This document shows, one piece after another, positions 45,200 to 57,096 of a stretch of DNA of 64,000 nt. Position 1 is the stretch's first letter, and every line of letters begins with the position of its first letter. Location: the NCBI GenBank assembly GCA_029844215.1, contig CM056726.1, positions 37,007,001 to 37,071,000 on the forward strand. The letters run 5' to 3'. A program made the translations under genes and the position numbers. Under the pieces are notes generated by a model that was given only the letters and a program-made list of their open reading frames with translations, did no database searches and was not told where the DNA came from. The stretch is from Przewalskia tangutica. Lineage: Eukaryota; Streptophyta; Magnoliopsida; Solanales; Solanaceae.

Positions 45200-45570
45200 T
45201 CAAGGTCGGTACCTCACCTCGATGTCGAATACTCGAACCATATGGTAGATGTACCCGTTCCGCACCATCTTCATAGCCTTGAGGTAAGAAATAAACTTAC
45301 CCTCGGCGTCGGTATTCCCTTCCACTCGATAACGCGCTCGTAGAAGCTGGAATCGAACTAATCTCTCTCTACAGTCCACGTTGGCATAGCAAGATGCTAG
45401 CCAATCCATACCCATAATCACATCAAAGTCTGTCATATCCAACTCTATCAAGTCGGCTAGAGTCTGACGACTATCTATAGTCACAGGGCAATCCTAATAC
45501 ACCCGCTCAGCTACCACTGAATCACCTACTGGCGTAGCTACCTCAAAAGGTCTTATGGACTCGGGCTCTA
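45200..45570 (-). pseudogene. T2 protease, C-terminal part (cut by T3)
   Basis: 45200-45484 encodes DLIELDMTDFDVIMGMDWLA, the conserved end of gypsy aspartic proteases. A stop lies in the segment just before it (near 45497). The N-terminal part is at 49062-49439, on the other side of T3. Confidence 0.85.
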
Positions 45571-46260
45571 TGTCACGACCCGACCCCGGGCCGCGACTGG
45601 TGCCCTACCTGGGCACCCTTAAAACATACAACATAATAAACTGCTGCGGAAAATAAGTAACACATTTTTTTTTTCTTCTTAAAACCAAGGCAAAGCCGAT
45701 AAGGCTGCCGTAATATAAATCACCCAAAAAGGGCTTACACTATCCAAAAATGTAATTACAATTCTAACGGTCCACCTTGGCGTGTGAATACAGACCTCTA
45801 AGATTTGAACACCTACTATGACGGGACAAAGCCCCGCCGTACCCCTGAATATACATAGCCATGACAACTCCGGAACATTGGAGTCATCTCAAAATCTTTG
45901 AACCAGATCCTAAGCTCGCGGATCCATAATCGTGTACCTAAACTGCGGACATTAACGCAGCCCGAAGAAGTCGATAACAACAGTGCGAATATGAGCAGAA
46001 ATAAAAATCTGATGCAGATCATAATCGTACAAAAGAATGAGAGCAAGTATAAAAGTACATAATGCATCCTCGCCGTGTCATTACCACTTATGAACTTAAT
46101 TGCATATCATTATCTTTTCCATTCCATTAAGAGTTATAGCCATATCTTACGTATATACTTAGGAGAAGTCATTAAGCTTATTACCAACTAACTTACTTAT
46201 CTTTCATAACCTAATCCGGCTCTTTACGGAGGGACGCTTATCTTGCCGATCGGCGGGGCG

Positions 46261-46618
46261 CGATAAAGTCACATAGTCGCCCTGAGGTATCTTGCGGCCC
46301 ATCTCTGGTCGATAATGTCATATAGTGCGCGTAAGGTATCGCCGGCCCGTCTGGGTCGATAATGTCATATAGTCTACGTAAGGTATCTTGCCGCCCGTCT
46401 CGGTCGATAATGTCATATAGTGCGCGTGAGGTATCCGCCGACCCGTCTCGGGTCGATAATGTCATATAGTGCGCGTAAGGTATCTTGCGGCCCATCTGCG
46501 GGTCGATAATGTCATATAGTGCGCGTAAGGTCTCATTGCGGCCCATCTCGGGTCGATAATGTCATATAGTGCGCGTAAAGGTATCTTGCCTGCCCATCTC
46601 GGGTCGATAATGTCATAT
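46261..46618 (-). repeat. Tandem array in T3, 7 units of 47-51 bp
   Basis: Each unit begins GATAATGTCATATAGTGCGC (plus orientation) and ends with CCCATCTCGGGTC or variants. The 46238-46546 open frame is this repeat read through and is not a gene. Confidence 0.9.
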
Positions 46619-47819
46619 AAAACCGAGAATTTAACCCAACGTACTACGCACCTCTACTCCTTTAGAAAGACTCTTTTTTTTTCAAATAAAACTTCCCAGA
46701 TACTAACAACCGTAGTATCAAGTCATCTCTACCTTTCAGGACAAGTCACAATACCTTTTTAGAAATACAAATACCGCTTCTAAATCAAGTGACTTCTTTC
46801 TTAAAGACCTTAAGCAATTGGTACCTTTAAAACAATTTGCCCTTCTTTATTTCAAATCATTTCTTGTTTATGTTCAAGAAAACCATTCTCTTAACCTCCC
46901 ATAAAGTTATTATAACTAACTTCCCATAAAGCCGTCATACTAACTTTATGCCTTAAACTAATTCATTCTTTTTATAACCAAGAGACTTATACTTTCAAAT
47001 CAAATCACATAGCTTTCAAAATACTTCAAGTCTCTTAACTTTTAAGAAAACAAGTTTCAAAGTCTTAAAAACTTCATACGTAAACTCTTTTAAATTAAGT
47101 AACATATACTTTGGTGCGTTGTGAATAAGTTATACTTATTTATAACGATCTTATTCAAGTAGCCATGATCTAGAAAATGTAATACAATTTTGTCTTATCT
47201 TAGCTTCTATGCAGATGGAGAATTCTACTTGTTTTAACATAATTAATTGTCATTACATTTTCCTTTATTAACGCTGCAATGGCTTGTTCGATACTTATTC
47301 TCATTCGTGCCGTAAATTAGCCAAGTCAACTCGACTCCAAATACTTCCTAACGACTCTTACCAACATCCCCCATAAGACTTGGTAAGGACTTAGGATTTC
47401 TTAGACGTAGCTTTTACATAGAGTAAATCAACATAACTACCTCTTAACTTCTAAGAGTAGACGGGATCATGAAATACTACTACATGTATATTTCATATAT
47501 AGAATCATGCCGAAGGAAGGAAGAGGTTCACATACCTCGCGACGATTATCGACAAGTAGCAAAAAGCTCCAAAGTACTTCAACCTTGCTAGCTATTCCAT
47601 CCTTCAAGTAGAATACGCTATACTTGGTACTTCAACCTAAATTGGCCATAATACGTCCATTAACCTCTAGCGAACGTAGAATATTCTAAGTGCTAAGTCA
47701 CTAAATTCTACGGAAAATCGGACAAAGACTTCCTTTGTTTACATACTTTGCCACCTTTTTCAAGGCCGAATACAATAACCAAACACGCCACATTTAAGGC
47801 CCAACAAATCAGCTAACCA

Positions 47820-47866
47820 AAGGGGATTACACACCTTAACAGGACGTGTAAAATTCCGCCCCACAA
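47820..47866 (-). ncRNA. Candidate structured leader element, T3 copy
   Basis: 6-bp stem TTACAC (47827-47832) with GTGTAA (47846-47851), extended by CCT/AGG (47834-47836 with 47841-47843). Flanks GGGG/CCCC and the GGAATTTT block are kept. 738 nt downstream of the TATA box in the sense direction. Confidence 0.55.
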
Positions 47867-49061
47867 ATTACATTAAACTAGTCCACAATACAAATGTCAA
47901 TTCGGCCAAAAAGTGCAACAACTTATCAACCTTTCCAATTCCTTTTCAATCCAAGTTCTTAGGTCTAGCATGTTATATAGTAATAAACAACTTAACAATT
48001 ATAACCACCTTAATCCACTCTTTAGATAACATGCGACGACTAAACTAGTAACTAAATTGAATTACAATCTTAAAGGCTAAATCGTGCAACTTTCTGATTC
48101 AGTCCAAATATTCCATAACACATATCATTCTTCATAATATAATCCACATGATCATTTCTAACTACTACAACATGAAATCTCGAATTAATATAGCAAGACG
48201 GAAATTATTACCTTCTTAAGCTCAAAATGATCCAAAACCCTAAGTCGATCCTTAGCAACTCCAACTCCTTTTCTTGGCGTTCAATCCGTTATTTGCAACC
48301 CAGAAGCTTGTGAAAAACTCCTCTTCTATTTCCAACTTCAAAGTTGAAGAGCTCCTAGGTTTTTCGCCTTGCGACTAACGTGAAAACGCCGTTTTCGAAA
48401 TCTTTCTATTGAGATATCCTTACAATACCCTTAGGGACCTTGGGTTAAAGTCTTGTGAACAAAGGATCAAAGCGCAAAATTTTCTAGTGGGAATAGGCCT
48501 AAGCCGAGAAGCAACTTAAAGAGGACAAGAGTTCTCTAATTGTTTTCTAAGTGTTCAAGACCTTGTCTTGCTACTAGTATGTATTTATAACACGTTGGAT
48601 GGCTTAGACTTAAACAAATGGGTGGCTAAGATGAAAATCACATGGATTAAGCCTATGTGGACAAGTTGACAAGTCAACAATGTCATGCTAGCAAGACTAA
48701 TCTTCCAAAGTGGTCAATGACCATTTTACCCTCACTCTAATTTCGACCAAGACCTTGTGGGGTGCACGTGTCGCCTCTCATTCGTCCATAAAATTCAGTA
48801 ACCTCGTTGGCCCACAAAAAGTAAAATTCCTCGGGTGGGCCCACGTGACCAAATCAGTAAAAAAAAATCCATAAGGTTAAGAGTTCCATACTCTTCAAAT
48901 AATGCCTTTTGAGAATCCAATTCTCAACAACGAACATTTTTCCTTTCCGGCGTTCGGAAGATTTCCCGTCGGAAAAACAATTCTTTCTTTCGGCCCTTTT
49001 CAAGTCTTGTGTTCCTTACATACATTCTCTTAAACATGTCCTGGAGTTACGGGGTGTAACA

Positions 49062-49439
49062 CTCTATCCCTATTCTACTAGCAATATGAGGAGATATGTA
49101 GGACAAGGTAGAACCTGGATCTATCAAAGCATATACATCACAACAAGAAACCAACAATTTACCTGTGACGACATCTGGCGACGCCTCCTGGTCCTGTCGA
49201 CTGAACATAGCATATATGCGGTTCTGAGGACCGCTAGAACTGGAACCCCTAACACGACCTCTGTCGCGGCCTGCTGGTCCATAAGTACCCTGCCCTCCGG
49301 GGCGTCTAACCATCGAAGATGAAGATCCAACAACAGACCCCGTCGGTGAACTGCACGCTCCGCCGCTGGGGACGGACAATCCTTCTTCAGATGGCCCTGT
49401 TGGCCACAAGAGTAACATGCTCTCGAACCCATACGGCAC
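49062..49439 (-). pseudogene. T2 protease, N-terminal part
   Basis: The frame carries GKLLVSCCDVYALIDPGSTLSYI-type sequence: LIDPGSTLSYIS contains the catalytic Asp of a gypsy aspartic protease (DPGST, family DSGAT or DPGST). The protein then continues ASRIGIE and is cut by T3 at 49061. Confidence 0.85.
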
Positions 49440-50498
49440 TCACCCGGATGAGACCTACCGCATCGAACACACCGAGAGGTAGGTGGTCTCGATTGGTGCT
49501 GGTCTCTACCTCCCTGAAAACCTGAAGTCCTGGAGCCCGACCGCTCTGAATAACCTGCCGATCGGACCTCCCGGAAAATCGAGAAGGAGCACTCGTCTTT
49601 GGTGGAATGTGGACCTAGTCTGCTGCTTGAGGCCGCCGCCAAAGCGCCCGAGAACTGCTGTCACGGCCTCTTGGGCTGGCCCAAATCTAGCTGATCCTGC
49701 CTCTCTCTGTCCTCAATCCCCTGTGCGTACGCCTGCATCCTAGCAATATCCATCCCTGGCTGAAGAGCCACCCCCAAGCATGCAGTAATCATATGACGGT
49801 CTAACTCCATCACATATCGATGAACCACATGCGCCATGTCGCCTACTATGGTGTGCGTATCCGGCCGAGTCGAACTCAGTGTACTCCCGATAGTCATCCC
49901 GTCTGTCTCAAGGTCAAGAACCTATCTCTGCGGGCTCTCCTCACCTCAGGAGGCAAGAAGTGGTCTAGGAACGCCTCCGTGAACTCCTCCCAATCAGCTG
50001 GAAGAGCATCCTCACCCCTCGACAATACCCACGACTCAAACCAGTTCAACGCAATATCGCGTAACCGGTAAGAAGCTAGTATAACAGACTCCCGATGCCC
50101 TAAGGACCTGCATGGTCCGCTGTAACTGCCGGAAAAACTCTTGCGGATCCTCCTCAAATCTCGAACCATAGAACTCGGGTGGGTGACAACCCAAGAAATC
50201 CGAATCAGAAGCTGTCGGCTCTAGGGTTGGCGCGTGCTCTGTCGGCGCCACGCCACTATCTTTGGTCGATGCGAATCTGTTCCCGTAATCTCGTACTCGG
50301 ACCACAGTGGGATGGAGGCTCGTGCAGCGGTCTCGATGGCCTTCCATTGCCTCAAAATCTCTTTGGTGGCGGCGACGTGGAACTTCGCCGCCCTAAACAT
50401 CATCTCTGGTAAGGGGGCTGTGCCTCGTGACTCTCCGCGTCCACTAGCGCACTCGGTTGCCTTGCCGCCACGGGCGCGGTTGCCTTGCGTGGAGGCAT
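49124..50498 (-). pseudogene. T2 gag
   Basis: ATG at 50496-50498 (MPPRKATAPVAARQ). The main retrotransposon-gag domain lies in 49894-50347 (FLGCHPPEFYGS, MQVL..GV, LASYRLRDIALNWFESW, EFTEAFLDHFLPPEVR). 49661-49897 follows with IARMQAYAQGIEDRER. 49124-49642 has two Cys/His fingers, CVRCGRSHPGEC and CYSCGQQGHLKKDC. At least four frameshifts separate the pieces. Confidence 0.85.
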
Positions 50499-50681
50499 AA
50501 GCGATACATAAAGGAAAACATCGGAGGAGGTTCAACCTATAACTCGGCTCTATTGCACAATCTTAGAGTGAAAGAATGAAACCAATCCTAAATATCCTGC
50601 GACCTCACGATTATAGATGTGGTGCACGACACCGATAATCAAGACTACTAGACACGGATGCGTGGACACTTTCAGGACCAA

Positions 50682-50696
50682 TCGCTCACGATACCA
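50682..50696 (-). promoter_or_regulatory. T2 primer binding site
   Basis: Minus strand TGGTATCGTGAGCGA, four bases (AAAG) inside the LTR end at 50701, the same as T1. Confidence 0.8.
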
Positions 50697-50700
50697 CTTT

Positions 50701-53508
50701 TGTCACGACCGACCCGGGCGCGGTCGTACCTGCTAGGGTACCACTGTCAGTATATGTCGAGAGAATAGCGGCGGAACATAACACATAACTTATAAAAGGG
50801 TAACCGCATCGGCGGTAGATAAGGTTGCCTTCCATAAAACATACTTAAACAAAGTATAGCAGTACAACCGGTTCTTATAGCCCAAAACATACATGTGACC
50901 ACAGACCTCTAAAGATAACAACTGTGGCGGAGCAGGGCCCGCCATACCCACGAATGTACAAAATACCTATAGCATCGGAAATGTCGTACCCGATAAACAA
51001 GCTTCCGAGGAATGGAGCTTCGACAGGAATAGTGATCCTAGAACGAGGATCCACACCGCCTTACCACTGCGGCATGAATGCGGCCCCAGGAAGGGGTCGA
51101 TTACCTGATATGTACCAAGTATGTAAAGCTGGAAAATACTATAATAATGATATCATAAGTCTAAAGTAAGCTGGAGTCATGGAAGACAATAAAATACCTT
51201 TTATTGTGCCTTACTAACAATGAGAGTGACAAGTATATATATATAATACTGCATAAAATAGGGGCCTTAGGATCAAAACAGGGTACCTCGCCCGTAGTAT
51301 CAATAAGCACCCCTACTCCGGGACTATTTCACCGCATAGGTCCTGTGGACCCGTGAGGTATTCCTCGCATAGGTTGTACCCGCGCGTGGGACTATTTCAC
51401 CGCATAAGCCCATAAGGACTCGCATGAGGTATTCCTCGCATCGTGGGTAGCAAGTCCACAGGACAGGTGGTATAACGATCTTGGGGACTTCCCCTCAGAT
51501 ATACTCTTACCCTGAAACAGATGGTATAACGATCTTGGGGCTGTACTCCTCAGATATACTCTTACACTGGAGCAGATGGTATAACGATCTTGGGGCTTGC
51601 CCGCCGGATATACTATTATCTTGGTGCGGATGGTATAACGATCTTGGGCTGCCCGCCGGATATACTCTTACACCGAGAAGGTGGTATGGCGATCTTGGGG
51701 CTTGCCCGCCGGACATACTCTTACCAGAGTAGGTGGTATAACGATCTTAGGGCTTGCCCGCCGGATATACTCTTACCCTAGCTCAGCGTCATCATATCAT
51801 AATCATAAATAAGTTAAGACAACTTATAACTTCTTATTAGTCTTGTTCATATACCCTCTCATTTTAGTTTACTTAAGGCACTTAATCATATCTTTAATAA
51901 AAGAAAACCGGGAATTTAACCCAAGTACTACATACTTCAACTCTTTTAAAAATGACTCTTCTTTATACATAAAACCCTTGGGCAATTGATGCCTTAAAAC
52001 CAATTTGCCTCTTCATATACTTATCTTACTTTTTAGAGTAAATCTCTTCTCATTAACCTTTTATGAAGCTAATAAACCAACTTCCCATAAAGTTGTTATA
52101 TTAACTCTATACTTTAGTAAAATCATACTTTTCCCTTAACGAGGGACTTATACATTCTTAAAACGAAACAAGTCATTATATACTCAAACAAGTAAGAATA
52201 CCAAATCTTGTCGTCTGGTACTACATAGTTTCATCTATTCATGCTCAAGAGATAGGAAAGCTTCACATACCTTGTTGATCAATCCACTTGCTAAGTCAAA
52301 CTACATGAGTAATATGTCAACCTAAAATAACCATGATACGTTTATTAACCTCTAATTTCAATGTAGAATAATCCAAATTCAAAGCCACTAAATTCTATGG
52401 AAAATTGGGCAGCATTTCCTTTGTTTCTACATACTTTGCCACCTTTCACATGCCGAATTTATCATCCAAACGCCACATTTAAGGCTCAACAATCCAACAT
52501 TTCAAAGGGGATTACACACCTAAATTTGGGTGTGTAAAATTCTGCCCCAATAGGTACAACAATTCACTTAGAAATTCTAAGGTAGTTTTTAGGCTACAAC
52601 ATGCTCATAATATCTTCTTAACCAATTCCTTCACATTCAAACCATAGTCCTTACATGCAATGAGTCTAAGAGCATTATTTACTACCACAAGTTCTTCCTT
52701 CTTAACATGCAACACTAGAAGCTAATTCTAAAGGAAGAAATGTTACCCTAAAGCTTTAGCCAAATTTATTCCAAATATTTTGCTAGCTTCCTTGCCAAGA
52801 ACACCACCACAACAACACCAACAAGCTAGCCACAAGCTTCCCTCTTTCTTTTACTTTTTCAGATTTTTCGTTAGGCTTGAATTTCTCTTGGAATTTTAGA
52901 GAGAAGGAGGAGCTTGAACTTTAGAGAGAGAGAGAGAAATTGGAAGATGACCAAGTCTTCAAGACTTGGTCAATATATTGCATGCAAGAAATCAGATGGG
53001 GGGGGACACTTGTCACCCTCCCAAGGTCTTTTAAAAGAAAAATTTGACTTTTCTAAGTTTTTCCGCCCAAAAATCCCGCCGCCGGCGCCGCGGCGCTGAA
53101 ACCCCCGTAGCCTCTCTAAACTTTCGGCTCGCGGCCTGCTGTCTGGCGCGGCCGCCAACTTCAGCGACCCTCGGTACCTTGGCGCGCAGCCCTGCATCCG
53201 GCGCCGCGGCCCTCTCGCCTTTGTCCGAAACACAATTCTGTCTGACTGCGCACTGAACTTGTAACTCTCATAACATTCTACTCCGACGTCTTATCGACGA
53301 ACGGTTGGTTGCGTTGGAATCTAGACTCCACGAACTATGCCCTAGGCCTTTGAAACACTTAGGAACTCTCAATGTACCAGGTCATAACCCGCCTTAAAGT
53401 TGACTAAAACCCGTCCGGAATAATCCGTCAACCTATCCTTTGAAAATTTTAAGTCTTACATGCTTTCGTACGCTCTCATACGTAGGGTCAGAACTACGGG
53501 GTATAACA
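50701..53508 (-). repeat. T2 5' LTR, 2808 bp
   Basis: Partner of 39376-42172 with the same ends. AT-rich parts are almost identical (compare 40621-40740 with 51971-52090, one difference noticed), and the array at 51467-51779 has six units as in the partner. Confidence 0.9.
51467..51779 (-). repeat. Tandem array in T2 5' LTR, 6 units
   Basis: Same unit as 40127-40436. Unit number equals that of the partner LTR, so the array existed before insertion. Confidence 0.9.
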
Positions 53509-54505
53509 CTTATTCTTCTACGTTAAGATAGCAGTTTAACTAGACTGTCTTATATTCCGGTTAGGATATATAATCACTCAACCCCAGTGCAGAAACCTTC
53601 TATATTTCTATGATAGGTTTTACCACATTAGAGGATTAAGAACAATAACCTATAATGCTACACAAGTAGCGGGGTACTTTCGTCCGCGATTTTAACCTAT
53701 GTCTATTCAAAGCATATCCAAATCTCTCCTCTCGATTCTTGATTCAAAATCATATAGATTATGATAATTAGTGATCAGTTAACTATCAAACATTCATACC
53801 AATATTGAATAAATCTTAATCAAGTGAAGAAAAAACCAAACTAATGCATTAATTCATGAATAAGATTTTCAAGCGATTCAATAGAAAAGTTCTAATAAAG
53901 TGTTTCGCCTCTAGCCATAGACATGCTAAGAACTAATACAAATCCAAACATGAACTGAATTAAAATAGAGAAAAGAAAGAAAAATACTTAGAACTAATGT
54001 CTCCAATCTTGTAGCCTTCAAAAGTTGTGTTGTGAAATATGTACAAGGATGTTCAAGCTGCCTCCAAGAGTTCAGGGTTTTAGGGATTTTATAGTTGGGA
54101 AAAATTGCATTGCGGACCCTGAAAACGTGTCAAATTCGGCCCAGAACTTCAGTTTTTTCGCCTCGGCGCCGCGGCCTATTTGGTAGCGCCCAGTGCCGTA
54201 AAGTCTGTCTTGAAAACCGTCAAGATATTTAGCGCTGGCCCCAGCGTTAATTTCTCGAATTTTCGATTCTTCGTCTGATTTCTTCTATACTTTCTGAGAC
54301 TTCTTAGGCTTCATTTCTTGGCCTTTTATTGTGCAATTCCATCTCAATTAAGCTCACTTCATCTTCTTTTTTTTCATTTCTCCATTTAGGACCGCTGTGA
54401 CTCAAAATAAAGAAAAATGACCCTAACACAACACTAATTTCAACGAAAGTGAGGAAAATACTAACTAAAAATGACTCAAAAAGTGTATACAAAATATGTC
54501 AAACA

Positions 54506-55740
54506 GAGGAGAACACTGGGAATGAAGTCGAGGAGGAATCTGACACTGAACTCAACGATCAAGTAAGAACAGATCCTCCTTCGAGAATCAGAATGAACCA
54601 TCCACCCGACCAAGTGATAGGGGGAGTGTTTGAGGAGAGGCGCACAAGAAAGAAAGAACCAGTCAATTACCGAGAGATGGTAAGTTATGTGTGCATGTCC
54701 ACCATATACCAACAGGTTAGTCTTCTTGTTTCACATCTACATTGGAACCTAAGAATATTGGGGAAGCATTGAAAGATAACTTTTGGATACAAGCGATGCA
54801 AGAGGAACTTTAGCAATTTTCCCGAAATGAGGTTTGAGACTTGGTACCACGACCCAAAAACACTAATGTTATTGGGACAAAGTGGATATTCAAAAACAAA
54901 TCGGATGAGTTAGGGAAAATTGTGAGAAATAAAGTGATACTTGTTGATCAAGGATATACACACGTCGAAGGGATCGACTATGACGAGACATTCGCTCTTG
55001 TGGCTAGAATTGAGTCAATAAGACTACTACTTGCAATTGCTTGATATCTAAGGATTACCTTGCACCAAATGGACGTTAAATGTGTCTTTCTCAATGGATA
55101 CTTGGATAAAGAAGTGTATGTTGAACAACCCAAGGGATTTGAAGATCCACACAATCCACAACATGTATACAAGCTCAAGAAAGCCTTGTATGGATCGAAG
55201 CAAGCACCACGAGTGTGGTATAGTCGTTTAACTACATTTCTTGTCGAATTTGGGTTCACCCGTGGAGAAGCCGATGGAACTTTGTTCATTAGAAGACACA
55301 GAGGAGATGTAATAATTGCTCAGATCTATGTCGATGACATTGTCTTTGGAACAACTTCAGAGTCAATCTTGAAGTCGTTTGTCGAAGCAATGTCCACGAC
55401 ATTCGAAATGAGCATGATTGGAGAACTAACATTTTTCTTAGGCTTGCAGATTAAGCAAAATGAAGAGGGGATTTTTGTATCCCAAAGCAAATATGCCAAG
55501 AATCTTGTCAGAAAATTTGGGCTGGAAAATGCAAAACACATGAAGACTACAATGGACTCTACGCAACAGGTATGTAAAGACGATGTTGGACAAGATATTG
55601 ACCCAACATTGTACCGGTCCATGATAGGTAGCCTTTTGTACCTTACTGCAAGTCGCCCATATATTATGTTTAGTGTGTGTGTGTGTGTGCACGGTTCCAA
55701 GCCAATCCCAAGGAATCTCATCTTAATGCCGTGAAACGTA
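54506..55740 (+). pseudogene. A4 reverse transcriptase
   Basis: It starts with the integrase-RT spacer (EEESDTELNDQVR, DQVIGGVFEE), then RT: a decayed WIQAMQEEL, LVPRPKNTNVIGTKWIFKNK, HQMDVKCVFLNGYLDKEVYV, ALYGSKQAPRVWYSRL, and QIYVDDIVFGTTS with catalytic YVDD at 55327-55338, then SKYAKNLVRKFGLE. The 55060-55734 frame is open for 224 codons. A stop near 55042 and an extra GT unit at about 55671-55690 break the protein. Confidence 0.9.
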
Positions 55741-56270
55741 TCATACGATATATTGTCGGCACAAGTGACTTGGGTATATGGTATTCTAGAGATATTAATC
55801 TTAATCTAATAAGGTATAGTGACTCAGACTAGGTCGGTGATGTAGACGATATGAAGAGTACTAGTGGTGGGTGTTTTTATCTTGGAAATAACCTAGTCTC
55901 ATGGTACAGCCGTAAACAAAATTGTGTGTCACTTTTGATTGCTGAATCCGAATATGTAGCAGTCGGAAGTTGTTGTGCTCAATTGATTTGGTTACGACAT
56001 ATTCTCGATGACTATGGATTTTCTAACAACTCCATGATTTTATATTGTGATAACCTGAGTGCAATAAATATTTCCAAAAATCATGTACAACACTCACGTA
56101 CCAAGCATATAGACATAAGGCATCATTTTTTGAGAGACTTAGTGGAAAAACAGCTAGTTCAAATCAAACACGTGGATACATTACGTCAACTAGCTGATAT
56201 TTTTACCAAACCTTTAGATCATGAGAGATTTTCAAACCTGAAGAAATATCTTGGTCTCTGTTTCCCCTGA
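55741..56270 (+). pseudogene. A4 RNase H
   Basis: After the frameshift at the GT repeat, 55851-56270 gives STSGGCFYLG, SWYSRKQNCVSLLIAESEYV (catalytic Glu), ILYCDNLSAINISKN (catalytic Asp), HIDIRHHFLRDLV, and QLADIFTKPLDHERF, the regular copia polyprotein end. The stop in SDSD*V-like sequence near 55830 separates it from RT. Confidence 0.9.
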
Positions 56271-57096
56271 AAGGTAAGCTGAGTAGGCAAATGTTGACCC
56301 GAATGTTGTCCCAACATTCTGGATACCATTTGCTGAAAATAAAAATATTGGATGTAAGTTGTGTTTATGCTGAACAATGTCTCAAAATAGTCAGGCGTGA
56401 TTTTTCAAAGGATAAGGTCTTTAAATGTGATATCGTTCCCTGCGATAAGTTGCATAAAATCATTGTGAATCTTTATAAAAAGGGAGTATCAACGAAAGGC
56501 AAAGCCTTCAATAAGATTTGCAGTTTTTTTATTAAACAGGAGAAAAGCTTCTAGGCTGGTATCGTTCCTATTTTATAGGAGTACCACGTGCTGTAAAAAG
56601 AAAAATAGGTGAAAACACCTCAACAAAATTGTATATGTTCAACTAAGTTGATTAAGTAAAATGGTGAAATGTTACATTAGTCCAGCGATCAAACTCATAG
56701 GGAACATACGCAAAAGGTTTTTTTTGCCAAATCAGTACATCCTTAAAATCCAATGTTGCCTGTTTAATTTGAAATATTGCCAACATTCATCGCAACATTG
56801 AAGTCTAGTACTTTGATTAGTGTTTTTGCTTATTTTAATAACTGATTTGTGTATTTTATTTAGTCTCGATTTAAAACAGAAAATCACAAAAATAGGAAAA
56901 ACTTTTTTTTTTTAAAAGATGTCTTGTGCTATGTAAATTTCTTTGTTGTTAGGTCTGTAAAGAGTCCTTATTCTTGTACACTATCTAATTTTTAAAGAAA
57001 AGGAGTTGTATGGTTTTATATATTCCCATAATGAACCACCATTTCCATCCCTGAACCATCACATCATTACACTGTACACACAGTGCAGTCAATTCG
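56271..57096 (+). other. A4 spacer between pol and the third ORF
   Basis: Non-coding or decayed sequence with one exact ATGTTGNNNCAACAT palindrome (56303-56317) and several partial ones near 56755-56795. The 56291-56554 open frame has no recognised domain. Confidence 0.5.

Larger units (their letters stand above)
45571..49061 (-). mobile_element. Tekay-type solo LTR T3, 3491 bp, inserted in the T2 protease
   Basis: Ends TGTCACGACC (45571) and GTGTAACA (49061), flanked by the exact duplication CTCTA (45566-45570 and 49062-49066). It carries no coding region. TATA box (complement TATTTATA at 48582-48589), conserved hairpin at 47827-47851, TTATAAC/CTTTATG block at about 46897-46954 and a tandem array near one end all match the organisation of T1 and T2 LTRs, but the sequence is a different family. 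Confidence 0.9.
39376..53508 (-). mobile_element. Tekay/Del-type chromovirus element T2, full structure with nested T3
   Basis: LTRs of 2797 and 2808 bp, primer site, gag, protease, RT, RNase H, integrase with chromodomain-like end and polypurine tract are all present in the usual order on the minus strand. Removing T3 leaves an interior of about 5 kb, normal for the lineage. Target duplication CTTTT/CTTAT (39371-39375 and 53509-53513) has one mismatch. Coding frames are broken, so it is not autonomous as read. Confidence 0.9.
39087..54505 (-). mobile_element. Athila-related solo LTR inserted in A4, itself split by T2
   Basis: The LTR halves are 39087-39375 and 53509-54505, together about 1.28 kb, homologous to the 1343-bp LTR at 13792-15134. 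Ends TGTTAG and AAACA. The exact duplication GAGGA (39082-39086 and 54506-54510) shows it is a complete solo LTR, produced by recombination between the two LTRs of a former full element. Strand is inferred from homology to the minus-oriented copy. Confidence 0.9.

Noticed and set aside
46261..46618. Regular repeats with variable spacers, CRISPR-like on first look
   Set aside because: Units are contiguous and diverge along their whole length, inside a plant LTR with target duplication; no cas genes and the wrong type of genome.
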